From: Calliopum simillimum
Lineage: Eukaryota; Arthropoda; Insecta; Diptera; Lauxaniidae
Assembly: GCA_951812925.1 (NCBI GenBank)
Contig: OX638370.1
Coordinates: 48,673,948 to 48,737,947 of the forward strand
Direction: 5' to 3'
DNA: 64,000 nt
Numbering within the stretch: position 1 is the stretch's first letter; every line of letters begins with the position of its first letter. The translations under genes were made by a program, and so were the position numbers. Below the pieces are notes generated by a model. It did no database searches and was not told the origin of the DNA. It worked only from the letters and a program-made list of their open reading frames with translations. Positions 33,001 through 48,000 of this stretch are shown here, piece after piece.

Positions 33001-36000
33001 TCATACATTTGACCCTTCTAGGGGCACCCTGGGAGTGGTGGGGGTCGATTTCCTAAAAATCTCAATTTTGTATGGAAGCAACCTTAGGGGTTAGAGGTAA
33101 GAGGTAGGTATGTTTGGTAAAAATGTTGGGGGAGAAAAAATAATTTGGGTCGGTCATACATTTGAACCCTCTAGAGGTGGCCCCTCTTGTAGGACTGTAA
33201 GAATATTGTTTCTCCTTTTCTCTCATCTTTGACCTCGATGCGCCAACCCTTACCCTCACCCCACCCCCAAAATTTTTTTTGCAAACTCATTTTTTTTTGT
33301 CCAACCTCACAAAATTGAGGGGTGTCAAGTATCAAATTCCAAAATTCGTGCACTAAAACTCCCCTTATACGCATACAAGCATAAGCATACTCACAATCTA
33401 CTATAAAAACTAAAAAGGAGTAATGTTCTAAGATTGTCTTATTGAGGTCTGCAATAACAACAGAGTTAGAGTTTGTGTGATTATTTTTGTACAGTGTTTC
33501 ATAAATTTTTAAAATTAGAATAAACCTTCGGACAATCGGCTTCGGATTAAGTCAAAAACTGACTTTTTCTAACAGCGCAGCCGAGGCAAGAGCAACATAT
33601 TTTGGTCATTATCATAACAGCTGGGCCTCTCCAGGCCCAGTAGGCACAAATCCTATGTTGCTATAGAGACAGAACCTGTTTATTCTACGAAGTTAGCACA
33701 AACGACTCGTCTATAGACATTGCGTCCAGAAGCCATGAGCGATAGTTAAAAAAAAAACCGTTTGAAGATCAGATTTAAAAAAAAAATGTATGCCCACTTA
33801 AAGTCAAAATGGGTTTCAAAAAGCCGAGTTGCACATTATAGGGTTAAATACGAAAATTAACTTTTATATATCATCGAAGTCGTTCTATTAAATTGACCAA
33901 GTAACGCTACAAAAATCTGTTGGCACAATTGCGTGGTAAAATCTTTTAAAAATAAAATATCTAATTTGATATTGATTTTTTCAGCTTAAAATAATTGCAA
34001 CAAAATAGTTATCTCAATAAATCTACATTAAAATATGAACTGCTTGTCCTTTAACACTTTCTTTATGTTTGGTTTTTCCTCTTCCAGCAATCGTATGGAT
34101 CCCAACAACACTTAGCCGGCCATTATCAGCAAATGCGTGTAATGCAGCAACCCAGCTTTGGATCAACTCCACATTTGCCACAAGCCTTTAATTCACCGGT
34201 TAATGCTTACAATTCTAGACCTCCAAGTCGTAATACCCCTCAACAGCATATGCAACCACAAGCCATTTCATATGTTAACGACCTTGGACAGTGTATTAGC
34301 CAGGATCCACAGTCAACATCTTTAATGATGGCACCAACTCTATTTAATCCCCAGTCTCAAGGGATGTATAACGAAAATGGTCCTCAGCCCACTTACAGCA
34401 ATCCTTCATACACAACAGGTGGTCACCAAGGTCACCAATTCCAGTCCGATACTCTTTATTATCACTACCCTCCACAGCATCCGCAACAGCAATATATGAG
34501 CCGTCCAAAGGAATATGATGATTATCGGTCACCCAGACGAGATCGAGACCCAAATTCACAACAAGCAGCTTCTTTTTATTTACATGAGGCAGTACCACAA
34601 TCACAACAACCTCAGCGACGCACATGGGCCCAAACAAGCCACGAACAGCAACAATTTCAACAACATCAAATGCAGATGCACCCCATGGTTGACGTAAATG
34701 CATGGCAGTCTCAGAATATGTATTCTAAGGTGGACCCATCACGTTCAAATTGGAACAAAGAACATCAAAAACCTCAAAATGAATTTATTTTACATCGAAA
34801 TGGAGGCATTGATGAAAATGGACACAATGACAGTTTTCAACAACTATTCCCAGTACTTTCAAGTCCTCATCATAATCGGCAGGAGTCTCCTTTGCGACAA
34901 CATTTTTCAAATAATCAGAAAGTAATTTTTATAAAATTTCTCCTTTTTATAAAATATTTGCAAAATAAATAATTTTCAGGACAATCGCTTATTAAACAAA
35001 AAAATCTCAGCGGATGCTTCAAATGATGATATAATGGCACCACAGAGCATTTGTTTCATTGGCGATGAAGAGGATGTAGACGAAATTGAAAGAAACATTA
35101 TTGAAAGCATGCAATCTGCATGCATATCCGATTACGAAGGTGTTATGCTTGGGCAGCGATTGCAAAGAAGTTATGAGCATGATGATGACAATGAAGTTAT
35201 TGGAAACAAGTTTAACATCACAAGCGGAAACTTAACTTATCGAATTCCATCACCTTCTCGCCCCTCAATAAATGCCAATAGTTTCCAGGCAAGTGGTTTT
35301 CCTTTTTTTAAACTTTTTTTTTTTGATCTTTTTATATTCACTTTTTTAAAGAATCCCCATGAGAAAAGTAATTTAAGTGAAAAGGGGTTTTACATTTCCT
35401 TCGATGATGAGCAGCCAAAACGGCCAAAGCCACCATTACGAGCTAAGCGTTCTCCAAAAAAAGAACAAAATTTGGATAATGTAGATCATCACGTGGACCA
35501 TGAGCTTTTTATGAGGCACGAGCCATTCGACCAACCAAACAAGTTTATTGATAATGGTAAACATTCATTTTGTGTAGCCTTATAATATTATTTTTTATTC
35601 CTCTGTTACTCTTTCTCTCTGTCTCTTCAGATTCAAAGCAAAATAGCTCGAATAAAACACACAACTTAGAAAACAATAATGCCACTTATAATAAATATAC
35701 AGATGCACCAATCCAATTGAAGCAATTAACAGAAAATAGTAATCATTTTACATTGATGAACAATACAATTTCTTCCGATCGAAGGCATTTGGAGGATGTT
35801 ACTAATCAGCAGCAACCAATATCGCCAACTCTCAGTTCTTCCGCAGCACGTCAGCAAAACAATGAGCCCAAAGGCAAAGCTCTAGTCATAGGCACAGATG
35901 TTTCGAAATTAGATCCAGTAAGCTTTGTCTTTTTAATATAATAATAAATAAGGGAAAATATGGGCGAACAATTTTGCATAGCATAACTTAAAGTAAAATA

Positions 36001-39000
36001 AACTTTTAGTACAGTAAAAATGTACAAAGACCTAGAAAAAAATGGTCACTACAATTTTTTTTTTTTTTGCTTTATGTCCTTAGAACCACAGTTGAGGCCT
36101 AAAGCCTAAAAGGTGACCTCCCCACCCCTGCGCTTTAGCCGCCATTTTGAAATATGTTTGATTAAATATATATCGTTTTCTACTGGTTGGATGCAAAAAA
36201 TTTTGAACAAAAATTACGGCCAATAAAATTCTACGTATTTTACGGTGACCATGTCTGTGTGAGAAAAATCGGGGACAAAACGATATTTATGCGAAAAAAA
36301 TGGGGACAATCGGGGACAGTCGGGGGAAAATCGGGGACACATAAATATTAAGGCAAACAATGACTGATGAGCAAAATCAAAAGATTTTCACCTCTAAATG
36401 TAACCTCCTTCAAACCGCAAAAGTATACCTACGTACGAGGACCTGAACGGTACAATTTTCTTCATAAATTTAAAAATTTAAACTTTATTTATTGCTCGTT
36501 AACAAAAACATTTATTTCTTTTACTTGTTTTACATTTAAATTGGCTTTAACCTTAAGTGGTACTTTGATATTGCTTAAATTTCATATAAAATGTATATCA
36601 ATCCGCAAGTCGAATTTTACCCAGATATTGTGAAAACGGCTCTTAGTATTTTTTGGCAAAAGAAATTATTTTCAAAATGTCTCCGTGTGACCTCAAATAT
36701 TTGTTGAGCTCGAGACAGTTTAAATGATAATTACATTTTGTTATCAAAATAGTTTTAAGTGTCTTTATTGTAAGCCAGGATTGTGCACACGTAAAGGGTT
36801 TTGGAGGTTCAATCCCCCCAGGAAGATTTTTTTCCCATATAAATTATATATGAATTGAATAAAACGTAATAAAATGAATTTATATGAAAAACCTCTTCAA
36901 GAGCAAATCCTGCGCATGGTGCTGCTCGAAGCTGTGTCTACGTTTTATTCATAATGGAGAAAATTCTTTCCGTGGAAGCATTTGATCCTGGCAAACACAA
37001 GCTAAACTCAAGCCAAAAAAAAAGTTATACAGATGATTTTGACATTTCAGTTGTTAATGGTCAAAAGGCCGTTTCTGAAATGATTCTATCTGTTGCGAAA
37101 CTATATAACACAGTTTAAGTTTGCATATTCTCAAAGAGGTTCTTAAGCTATTGATAAAAATATGAAAATATGCAACTTCATATTGTGATGAATTAGCTAA
37201 ACAATTACGGTTTTTATTGATATTTTATACATATTAATAAATGAACTATGCAAATACAGGACAAATAGGGGACAAAAATAAAATGCAGAACATTTGTATG
37301 TCCCGTATTTCTCAAATAAATTCCGGGGACACGTAGCCAAAATATAGAACAGTGTTTAAATGAAGTGATTATCTCAATTGGTTCTCGATAATTAAGTGTT
37401 ATGTGATCAATGTTCAGATAAAAAACATAAACCATCAATTTTTTACACTAATTTTATTTTTAACTTGTCATAACTCGAGAACCAATTAAGATAATCATTT
37501 AATTGAAAAACTATTTTGCTTGTTTTTACAAGCGCTAAAAATTTTACAGTCCCAACATTTTGAAAAATTAACACCCAGTGGGTCAAAATGGAAAAAAACT
37601 GATTTTTGGTAACTTTGGCGGCTTCTGATGCTCGAAATATCAACTTATGGATACCGCGTCTGAGATCAAAAATAAATAGAATTTTTTTGCCCGTAATTTT
37701 TATTAAAATTTTTTCTGTTCCTGTACTACTAATATTATGTTTAAATCAATAGGATTCAGTTGATGAAATGGAACGAAGGAAAGAAAAGATAATGCTACTG
37801 TCTCTGCAGCGTCGTCAACAACAAGAAGAAGCAAAGGCCCGCAAAGAAATTGAAGCAAATAAAAGACGTGAACGTGAAAGAGAAAAAGAGGAGGAACGCG
37901 CACGGAAAAAGGAAGAACAAATGTCAAGACGTGCCGCTATTTTAGAACAGCACCGGTTAAAAAAGGCTATCGAAGACGCAGAGCGTGAGGTGAGCTTACA
38001 TGTTATAATTAAAGACATGAATGAATAAATATATATTCAAGTGCAAAACCATGAAGAATGAGCTATAATGTTTTTATATTTCTAACATTTAATTTGGAAC
38101 ATAACACCTTGATTGTGAAAGTTTGTACACTTTTGAGTTAAATCTTCATTCAATGATATATAAAGTGTTTTTTTAAGCACGTTAGAACTTGAAACTGTAA
38201 AATATAACACAAAAAAATTAATTTTAATCAAAATTGTTTTGTTTATTCGGAAGATCAATAATTAAGATTAACATTTCAAAATGATTTCAGGCTATTGGAC
38301 GATTACGAATCACAAATTCGTCTAAAAGTGGCACGAAAAAATTTGATTAATTTCGTTGCCCGATAGAATTTGAAATTGTAAAAAAAATAGCACAAAAAAT
38401 TAAATTGTAATCAATTTTTTTTTTTTTATTTGGAAGATCAGATGGCTTTAACATTTGAAAATTATTTTGGGCATTTGGACGGTTGTGTGCGCCATTATAA
38501 TCTTGAAGACGACTTAAGTTGCACGAATCTGATAATTTCGTAGCTTTGTTCAAGCGTGCGCCTATTTATGATGATTTGTTAGAGTATACTGAAACAAATA
38601 ACAACAAGATGTCAAAATTTAATATTTTGTGCTATTTTTTACAATTTGAAGTTCTATAGTCTTAAAAAAACACCCTTTAGATAAAAAATAAAATTTTGTA
38701 TTACTAACAGAAAGAATTATTGAGAAACAGTTTACCGTTATTCCACAATGCTCTCTGAAACTTATCATTTCTTTTCTTTTTGAGTGCGCGCTGCGAAAAA
38801 CCATTTTTTTTTAACACTTGAAGCTTTTGTTTTAGTCAACAAAAAAAGTTCCAAAAAATTTTTGATCGAGTCAAAATAATTCGACTTTATCGAATATTTC
38901 CGAAACATTTACTTTTTAATAAATACAAATCAATATTATGTGTAGAACCTGTAATTCTCAAAAAAAAAAAGATTCCTATGCTTTTTATCGTATAACTCAC

Positions 39001-42000
39001 CATTTTCATCAAAAAAGCCTCCTAAGTGAAAAGTTATTGAAACCACGCGGATTACGCAACCGGCCTGATAGAATACTTTTCGAAACAAAATGTATATTTT
39101 TGCTCTTTTACCACTCGTGGCTTTAGAGTTGTGAGAGATGTCTCAATCAGGCTAGAATATAACAGTACTTTCGTGTCCACAAATAAATGGCAAAAGACGT
39201 TTTTCAACACACTCGTCAATATAATTTTTCGTGTACAAAAAAAAAAACTACTTTTCAGACCGCATATGGCTTGGAAAATTTTTTGATTTTCTTTTCTATA
39301 GTTTTGCTCTGCACCTGCGCCTCTCCGATGCAGGTATTAAATTCTTGTCCCGGTAGCTGTTTAAAATCTGTTGAATGTTTCATCGTCCATTACGGAACAG
39401 TAAATTTAGTCAGGAAGCCTTCTTTTTCGTTTAAAGCGTAATCACTAAGTGTTTTATGTTTTTTAAATGTCAAGCTACATAAAAAAATAGCACCCACATT
39501 TCGACCAATACTATGATCCAGCAAATCAGAATCTTAAGAAACAAAAATGTCATTTTTTTTTCTGGGACAGTCCTAAGTTCAGGTGTTTTAATAATACAAA
39601 GTAGTTTTTGTTTTTTGAAAAAATCTTTTTGTTATATTTGAATTTGTTTTTTGATCGCAAGCCTAAAATTAAGTGCATTTTGGCTATGTGCATGAATATA
39701 TATTTGTCCTGCGAGTGAGCTCGGACAAAAAGGTTTTAGTTTAATAAAGTAGTACCTGGAGACCGATCCCTGCTCGGTCAACAATCTGATCTTATTATTT
39801 TAGTCGATGTTTTTATTCATACCTATTTTTTGTGATGAAATACGTATTTTTTCACCTTCAATGTTCATGCTTTCAAAATGATAAATTAACCGATGAGAAT
39901 AATAATAAGAAAAAACTCGGAAAATATCGAATGGTATAGAAAAATATCAGAAACTCAAAATTTTTTTTGGTGAAATATGTACAATGCTCTAAAATAAATA
40001 AATGGGATATTTCACGCACCTAAAATATTACGTCTTTTGTATGGGGGCTGAAATATCTTATCTTCAAAGGATCATAACTCGGATTTTGATAAGGAAGAGT
40101 GTGGCTATTCGATGCCATTAATAAAAAAGAATTTCACCTTTTCATGTAACTACGCTGCAAAATTGAACACAGTGTTTTTTTCAACTTCAAGCAAGGATAT
40201 TTCAAAATCCTGCAGGTATAATGACAGTTCTGCTGATGAAGACGGATTAAGCTACAAAAAGTACATAAAGCCGCATATAAGACATAAAAATTGCATTCCA
40301 TTTTTTATTTTTTGTCCCTGAGCTATTAACCAAAATTTTTATTTTGGTAAAAAGTAGGTGGGGCAATTAATGAACAACACCCACTTTTCGTTATGCTTTA
40401 GATACTCTTGACCCAAACTCGCATACCCAATTTCATCAAAATATGTTGTACCATTTGCGAGAAAAAACGTTTAATGTGATTTACTCGTATGGGAGGTTCC
40501 ACACGCAAAGGCAATATTTCGCCCACTTTCAGGTCGTAGCACAGTGCGAAATTTTCAGAGTCTAGCGGAACTTAATTCATATCTTAGTACATATAGCAGT
40601 TATAGTTATGAAACATAATACTTGGATATATATTTAATTGGCAAAACACCATGCAAAAATTAAGGGGAATCAGACAAGGGGTTATTATACCCCCATATAT
40701 GGAAATGCTTAAAACGTTGAATTTCTGCTCCCATACCAGATATCGCTATGAAACTTGATAGATATAACCATTTTCTTATCAAAACACCATAAAAAATTAA
40801 GGTGGTAAGGCAAAGGGCATTTGCTGTTTTTGCATTTTTAATTCAGAAATGCTTTTAAATTTCAAGAGGATTCCCTCTAAATTTTTTGTACATTATAAAC
40901 TAGCGTACGAATAGTTTCCTTAAAACTATGGAGAGTGTCAGATGTTAGTGTTGGTGAGCCTTTTTTTTTCAAAACAAAACCAAGATGGCATCCGATGTCG
41001 GTTTTTCACGAAATTTCGGTGTTATATGAAATTTCCAAAGGCATTCTGGAAAAGGTTTAGTTTAAAAGAGGATCGCAAAATATCGCGGAAGATGTTTTGT
41101 GTTTCCAGTAGAGAATAAACCTACCTTTTAAATTTTGTACGTTTTAAAATGGCAATTTGTGGTAACACCTTTTAAAGTATCCAATGAAGTTGAAAATGTA
41201 AATCTTATGAACTTCTTAAAAAGCACAATTTTCACAAACAAATCACACACGAGTAAGAAAAGATTCTGCAATTATTTGAATGCCAATAAGTGACAATTTT
41301 ATTAAAAAATAAATGAAAAAATTTTCGCGGCCTACCGACTTACCGTTTTTATGTACCAATCTATAAACTAAAATAAATCAAAAAGCTTTCTATAGTGAAA
41401 AAGTATGAATGAATAAGCAATGCAAGTTTCAGGTACATTTTGCAGTTGTTTTGCAAGGTTATTCACCAAACTGAGTACATATGAGGTTTTTGAGGTGGGA
41501 TATTAAGCTACCGTTTTATGTATTTCGAAAATTAAATAAAGTACTAAACCTCCCAAATTTCGCACTGTGCGTAGGTGCCTAATAGCAAGTAGACTCCGTT
41601 CAGTTAAATTCAGAAAGATTGCTTTAGTAGTTTTCTTTTTATAGCGAATTATATTTTTGTGGTCGTTGCCACGCCCTTCAACGAGTTTTCCCGATATAAT
41701 GGCATATCACATATTAATACCTGTTTGCAGAACTAAATTTTCATTAAAAATTGTTGAAGTCGTTTTCGAATAATATTGAATCAAAATTTTCAAGGGTTAA
41801 AAAGTGGGCGTGGCACTGATTCGATCCCGCCCACTATTCGTTTGTTACAAGGTATTATAAAGCAGTACCAACATACCAAATTTCATTAAAATACCTTGAA
41901 AATTTGCGAGAAATAGCATTTAGCGTGAAAATTTGCGAGAAATAGCATTTAGCGTATTTTGCTTGTATGGGAGGTTCCACGCGCAACGGCAATATTTTAA

Positions 42001-45000
42001 TCAGATTAAGATCAGAGATGGCTTATAGCAAGTAGGCTCCCCACAGTTAATTTTAGAATGATTGCTTTATTAGTTTTCTTTTAATACCGCATTATATTTC
42101 TGTGGGCGGTGCCACGCCCTTCAGTGAGTTTTTCCAATATAACGGCATATCACATAATAATACCTGTTTGCAGAGGTAACAGCTCCTAAATTTTCATCAA
42201 AATTGTTGGAGTCATTTTCGAGTAATATTGAATCAAAATTTTCAAGGGTTAAAAAGTGGCCGTGGCACTGATTCGATCCCCCCCACTTTTCGTTTGTTAC
42301 AAGGTATTATTAAGCAGTACCTACATATTAAATTTCATTAAAATACCTTGTAACACTTGCGAGCAATAGCATTTAACGTATTTTGCCACGCGCATAGGCG
42401 ATATTTCGCCCACTTTCAGATCAGAGATGCCTTATAGCAAGTAGGCTCCTCATAATTAATTTTAGAATGATTGCTTTATTATTTTTCTTTTTATACCGTA
42501 TTATATTTTTGTGGGTGGGTGCCACGCAGTTCAACGAGTTTTCCCGATATAATGGCATATCACATATTAATACCTGTTTGCAGAGGTAACAACTCCTAAA
42601 TTTTCATTAAAATTGTTGAAGTCGTTTTCGAATAATATTGAATCAAAATTTTCAAGGGTAAAAAAGTGGGCATGTCACTTATTCAATCCCGCTCACTTTT
42701 CGTTTGTCACATGGTATTATTAAGCAGTACCCGCTCACCAAATTTCATTCAAATACCTTGTATGGTTTGCGAGTTAATCACCAAAGATCAAATCAAATTT
42801 AAAATTTAGAGCTATGCCACGCCCTCTGGTGAGTATTTACAAAGTTCAAACCTAGCTCATTCTTCATTGTATGCTAATGTCTAACATTAACCGAAGTTTC
42901 ATTAAAATCGCTGTAGCCGTTTTCGAGAAAAAGTTTTGCCCGTTCCAAACATACATTCATAAGTACATACAATTTTATCTCGTATAAGAAGAGATGATAT
43001 ACATTTTAATATGCAAAATCTCGGCTTGGTACAGTTTTTATTTTATTACGATTAAAAACAATGCTCGGAATTTTTCGTTTTGAATCAAGGTATAATTCTA
43101 GACAAAAAATTTGAGATATCGCAGAACTGATTCCAAGCATTAGTGAGATCGTAATAAAATAAAAACCGCATCAAGCCAAGATTTGGCATTAATCGACGTT
43201 ACGAGATCTATAAATGACCTTCAAAAAATTTTGAAATGCCTCAGCTCACGTATTTGACACCCTCTTTAATATTTTTTGGGTTTTGGGTGGTTTCCCCAAA
43301 AAAATTTTTTTTTTATTTTGAATCAGTCTACTGCTGATGCATTTCCCAAAATTGAATCCAAGCAACGGAAATGTTATATTTTTCTAAGCCATAAATTTAT
43401 AAATAAATTTTGGTACAATTATTTTTTGTTAAAATTTTGTCCCGTCCATCACACAAACTTTAGTGCATAATTAATTTGATAACAATGATCCCAAATTTTT
43501 TTAAACATTTCTTCAAAATATGAAGCAGCGGTAATAAGTATACATTTATTTTGTTAACCCTATTTAAGTCATTTCGTAGAAATATCAAACCGAAAATTTG
43601 TCCAAAAAGCAATAATTTTTTTGTGTCCCGTCCATCCCAAACTTTTTGAGCAAATTCTTCGAAACACAGGCCTCATTATGGTTTGTATGCAGACTGTTAT
43701 TTCGTTTATTATTCTAAAAATATACTCCCTTAAAAGAAAAAACAATATTGCGGTTCATACCTCTAAATCACCACTTTCTATCAGTATATCTCTACGAAAT
43801 GTCCCGTCCATCTCCGTGGAATGGCCGTAATGTTAAATAAAATTAACAAAAAATTGCACCTGGGGGATCTAAAATGTACCCCTGAGGCGTTAAAGGTAAA
43901 AAACAGATTTCTTGGGTCCCCCTAACGTTTTAGAGAAAACTTTTTTGTAGGGAACATTTAGCTAATTGTATGAGCTTTCTAAGATTTTTGGTTTATAGGG
44001 CTCGAAAGGATTTCGCAAAGTTCTGGACCTTTAAAGTTGATATTTAAAACTTTTTTCCTATATTTGTTCTTCGGAAGCCATTTTAGTACAAAAAGGTCCT
44101 ATTAACATAGAGTAACTTCGGGTAATGTGATATAGGCGGGTATTGTGATTTACCAGCATAAATAAATAAAGAACTCTCGATAATGATTTTTTCGTCAACA
44201 CCACAGTAACTGAAAAAGAAACGTCCTGCAAGTTTTTGAGCGCCCACCTTTATTTTATCTTCAGTGTTGTAAAATCAATTAAGCAGTGAATAAAAACTAT
44301 TTGTGTGTGTTTTATGTTAGGATCAAGCCTAAACTTAAATTGATATCAAAGCCGCGAAATTAAATTCTGCTAGTCTTTCTAAAATAACCTGATTGTTTTA
44401 AAACTGAAATTTGGGTAATGTGATATAGTGCACTTCTGGCACCGAAAACATTTGAAGCTCTACTTGCAGTGCGAAATTTTTGAAACGATGGTCTTTTAGC
44501 CCAAACCTAAAACGTTTTTCCTTATTAACAATTGGTTGGTCCTACATTTTTATATAAAAGCCACAGTTTTAAAGAAAAATTGGCTAAAGCTTTGAAAAAG
44601 TGATTTTAGCAATGTTTATCATTCACGGTGGGTTTTAAAACATTTAAACTATGCGAAATATCATATGCGATTTTTGAGATGTTCAAAAACACGATTTTTG
44701 AGGTTATATAGAGGACGTAGGAAATTGTTTTGATCTTTTCTTTTAAATGCAGCACTAAGTAGTATTTTTCGACTTCAAAACATTCTATGAATTGGTCTTC
44801 AATTATTTTTCTTTCATTCATTTATTTTTTTTTTTTTTTTTTTTTTTAGGTAAAAAACCCACAGAAAACTTATTTTCGATATTTCGGCCTGCTATAAAAC
44901 TCTTAAACTACATCTTGGAAGAAGTTTTTTTCATAAGTTTATCATAAAATCATGCAAGAAACAATTTTCTAATGCATCTCAACTCATTATATTCTGTTTG

Positions 45001-48000
45001 TATGGGTTTTTTTGACCCCATTTTCCAAAAACTTGGTTAAAATAGGCTAAAGTGTTCTACGAAAATATTCTTCAAAAAATTTCAGTATTGGTCACCAAAG
45101 ACAAGAAATTCTTAAAACTTCAGAATAATGCGTAAAAATTCTATGACAATTATCAATTTCCGTTTTTTATTGCTATTAAAAAAAAAATTCACTGCATATA
45201 TAATATACAATTGCATAAGTTTTCTACTTTTTTAGGCATAATTAACTAAAAAAATAAGTTATTATAACCCTCAATAGTCTGGATGAATTAATATCGTTTT
45301 TTGGTATCAAATGGGTTATTTGTGCGACGCTTTGTCATACCAACTTTATAAATTGAGGTCAGAAAAAAATACTTTTCAAGAACAATCCTTTTGATCCGCT
45401 AGATAATGGGCAGCGCGCTCATCATTAGCATCGCATGCGAGTAACGCGTTTTTTGTTACATAGAAGTATATTTTTGACCTCAAATCAAAAAGTTGGTACG
45501 ACAAATGTACTACCAAATTAAAGGAAAGAATTCCGAAAAAAAAAAATTATAAAGGGAATGTTAATAGGACCTTTTTCATACAAAAATGGCCGCCAAATTA
45601 AAAAAAAAATTGAAAAAAAACATTTAAACATCAACTTCAAAAGTCCATAACTTTGCGAAATGCTTTTAAGCTATATAAGCCAAATACACATTTAGAAAGC
45701 TTATACAATCAGCTAATGTTTCCTGTCAAACTGTTTTATGTAAAACGTTATGATGGCTCAAGAATTTTTTTTTTTAAAACAAGTCAGAAAATTAGTATTT
45801 ATGACTATAACTCCTCTAGGGTAAATTTAAGACCCCCGAATGAAGTTATTTGTTAGTCTAGACCTCCTCTATCAATTCCTAGACTCATCGCAACCTTACA
45901 GTTTACACCCTGTATTTTGTTGATTTGAGAGCGGTAAGAAATAACGGAAAAAATGCCCGCAATGTAGGCTTTATTTCATTAAGAATATGGGCGTTATTTG
46001 ATTCAGGAAATATTTTATTTTAGATACAAAATAACGCTTACAAAAAAAAAAAAATTACGAAATAACGGCACATAATTTTCATATAAGTAAATCAATTGTG
46101 ACTGTTATTTCCAAAATAATTTAGGAGTTATTTAGTTTTTTTTTATACCCTACATCCAGGGTATATTCACTTTGTCCTTCCGTTTGTAACGCAGAGAAGG
46201 AGGCGTGGCAGGTATGGAAAAGTATATATATTCTTGATCAGCGTCACCTTCTGAGTCGATATAGCCATGTCCGTCTGTCTGTGTATGGAAAACTGAGCAA
46301 CATAATTCAATGAAATTTGGTATTCTGCCTCCGTCGAAATCGGTTAACGGACACGCCTTCCGCCCATACAAAAAATATTTTCAAAATGCCATAATAAGAG
46401 CATTATTTGCAATAACTGAAGCAAAATACACATAAATACTAGAGAAAGTAAGCATAAGCTCTGAGCAAAAACTAGGCGAATTCGAACTAGAGGGCGTGGC
46501 ACCTCCCATATAAACAAAAGTTTCAAAATGTTATACGGAAAGCGTTTTTTGAGATAGCCCAACCAAATTACACTCAAACACTCGGATCTATAAATGCAAG
46601 CTATACGCAAGATCTAGGTAAACTCGAACAAGAGGGCGTGGAACCTCCCATATAAGCTAAAGTTTCAAAATTATATAATGAAAGTGTTTTTTGAGATAAT
46701 CTAACCAAATTTCACTCAAACACGAAGAACATTAACTATAAACTCTGAGCTTAAAGTAGGCGAAGCAAGATAAGAGGGCGTGGCACCTCCCATATAAGCG
46801 AAAGTTTCATAATGCTATACTGAAAGATTTTTTTTAAGAAAACCTAACCGAATTTTACTCAAACACTCAGAACAGTAAATACAAGCTCGACGCAAAATCA
46901 AGGTAAGCTCGGAGGCGAGGGCGTGGCACTTCCCATATAAGCAATTTGTTCTTATACTCTCCTAATTATATACTTTAAATGCAGTGTAGGGTATTTAGTT
47001 TTTGGCCAGGCCAAAGATACCACCCTTACTAGTTTTTTTTTAATTTTGGGCTTATTTTTTTTTTTGTTACCAACAAGCATGGATCAGATGACATTGTTGA
47101 TTTGAGCTAACAGTTCAGTGTGTTTAAGTAAAATCATTAACAAAATTATAAAAAAAAAAAAAGCATAAAGGAAAAACAAAAAAATGTATTGGAAGTCTGG
47201 TTTTCGTTACGTTTTAATGATCACCACAATAATATAATCAGACGAATTTGCCGACATCCAGAAGAACTTACAAACATACTTTACTTAACCTTTAACAAGG
47301 ATTTATTGAGAATCACAGCAAAAAGTAAATATAGCACATGCAAAAGTTCTATTTTTTTGTTTTTTCCTTGGTATGCATCGCCCTCGTTGATATTATACTC
47401 TTTTTGCATACTCTTATTTCGTAATGTTTGAACGATATTTTTTTTCAATAACTGGGCGTTATTTAGTTTATTTTATTTTTTTGGGCGTTATTTCCTACCG
47501 CAGCACAGTGGCTCGTTTTGGCTTTTCTCGTTGTAGAAATCATAATTTCTGAACAATCTAAAATATTTTTATTGGGGGTTATCGTGAATCAAGATTCCCG
47601 GGGAATTTTCTTAAACTTCTGTAGAGAATGCACGGCAGTCTGAGAAAATTTCCTGGGAATATTTATTCACGATAACCCCCATTATGTTTTCGGTTATAGA
47701 TAGAAAACTCTCATAGTTATATGACTCCAAATTTCATTTAGATTGCATTGCAGGGTGAGGAGCACTGTTTTGTTGAAGTTCGATTTTCTGTAAACTACAT
47801 ACATTGTGTTAGGAAAGTTCCGGGGGTTGGGTGGGAACAACTTTACGATTTTAATGGAAACCAACAATTTTTATTTCGGATTCAGATTTTTCGTAAAAAA
47901 ATACTACAATTTTGTCTGAAACATTTCAAACGTAGAGATATACTGCAATTAGTTGGTGTGGTCTGCTTAGCTTTACCAGTGGAGTCTGTTTTTTAAACTA

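Larger units (their letters stand above)
29461..33847. mobile_element. piggyBac-like non-autonomous element with nested insertions
   Basis: TTAA at 29461-29464 and 33844-33847 flank inverted ends CCCTACGATGTGCAACT and complement GTTGCACATTATAGGG. The TTAA target and CCC-initial terminal repeats are the piggyBac signature. Subterminal G/C phrases 'actgggcctcgctaggccca' and 'gctgggcctctccaggccca' are shared by both ends. No transposase remains. Nested inside are a tRNA-like tandem (29812-30384), a foldback (30385-31485) and a repeat-armed palindrome (about 31856-33345). Confidence 0.78.

Noticed and set aside
34344..34703. 119-codon minus-strand frame opposite Patronin exon g
   Set aside because: Shadow of the Gln/His-rich exon; the plus-strand frame is the conserved one. 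The same applies to 37815-38018 and 48717-48908.
40345..42960. CRISPR-like or centromeric satellite interpretation of the tandem field
   Set aside because: Only about four diverged units of 410-450 bp lie inside an intron of a eukaryotic gene; CRISPR does not apply and the array is too short for a satellite.
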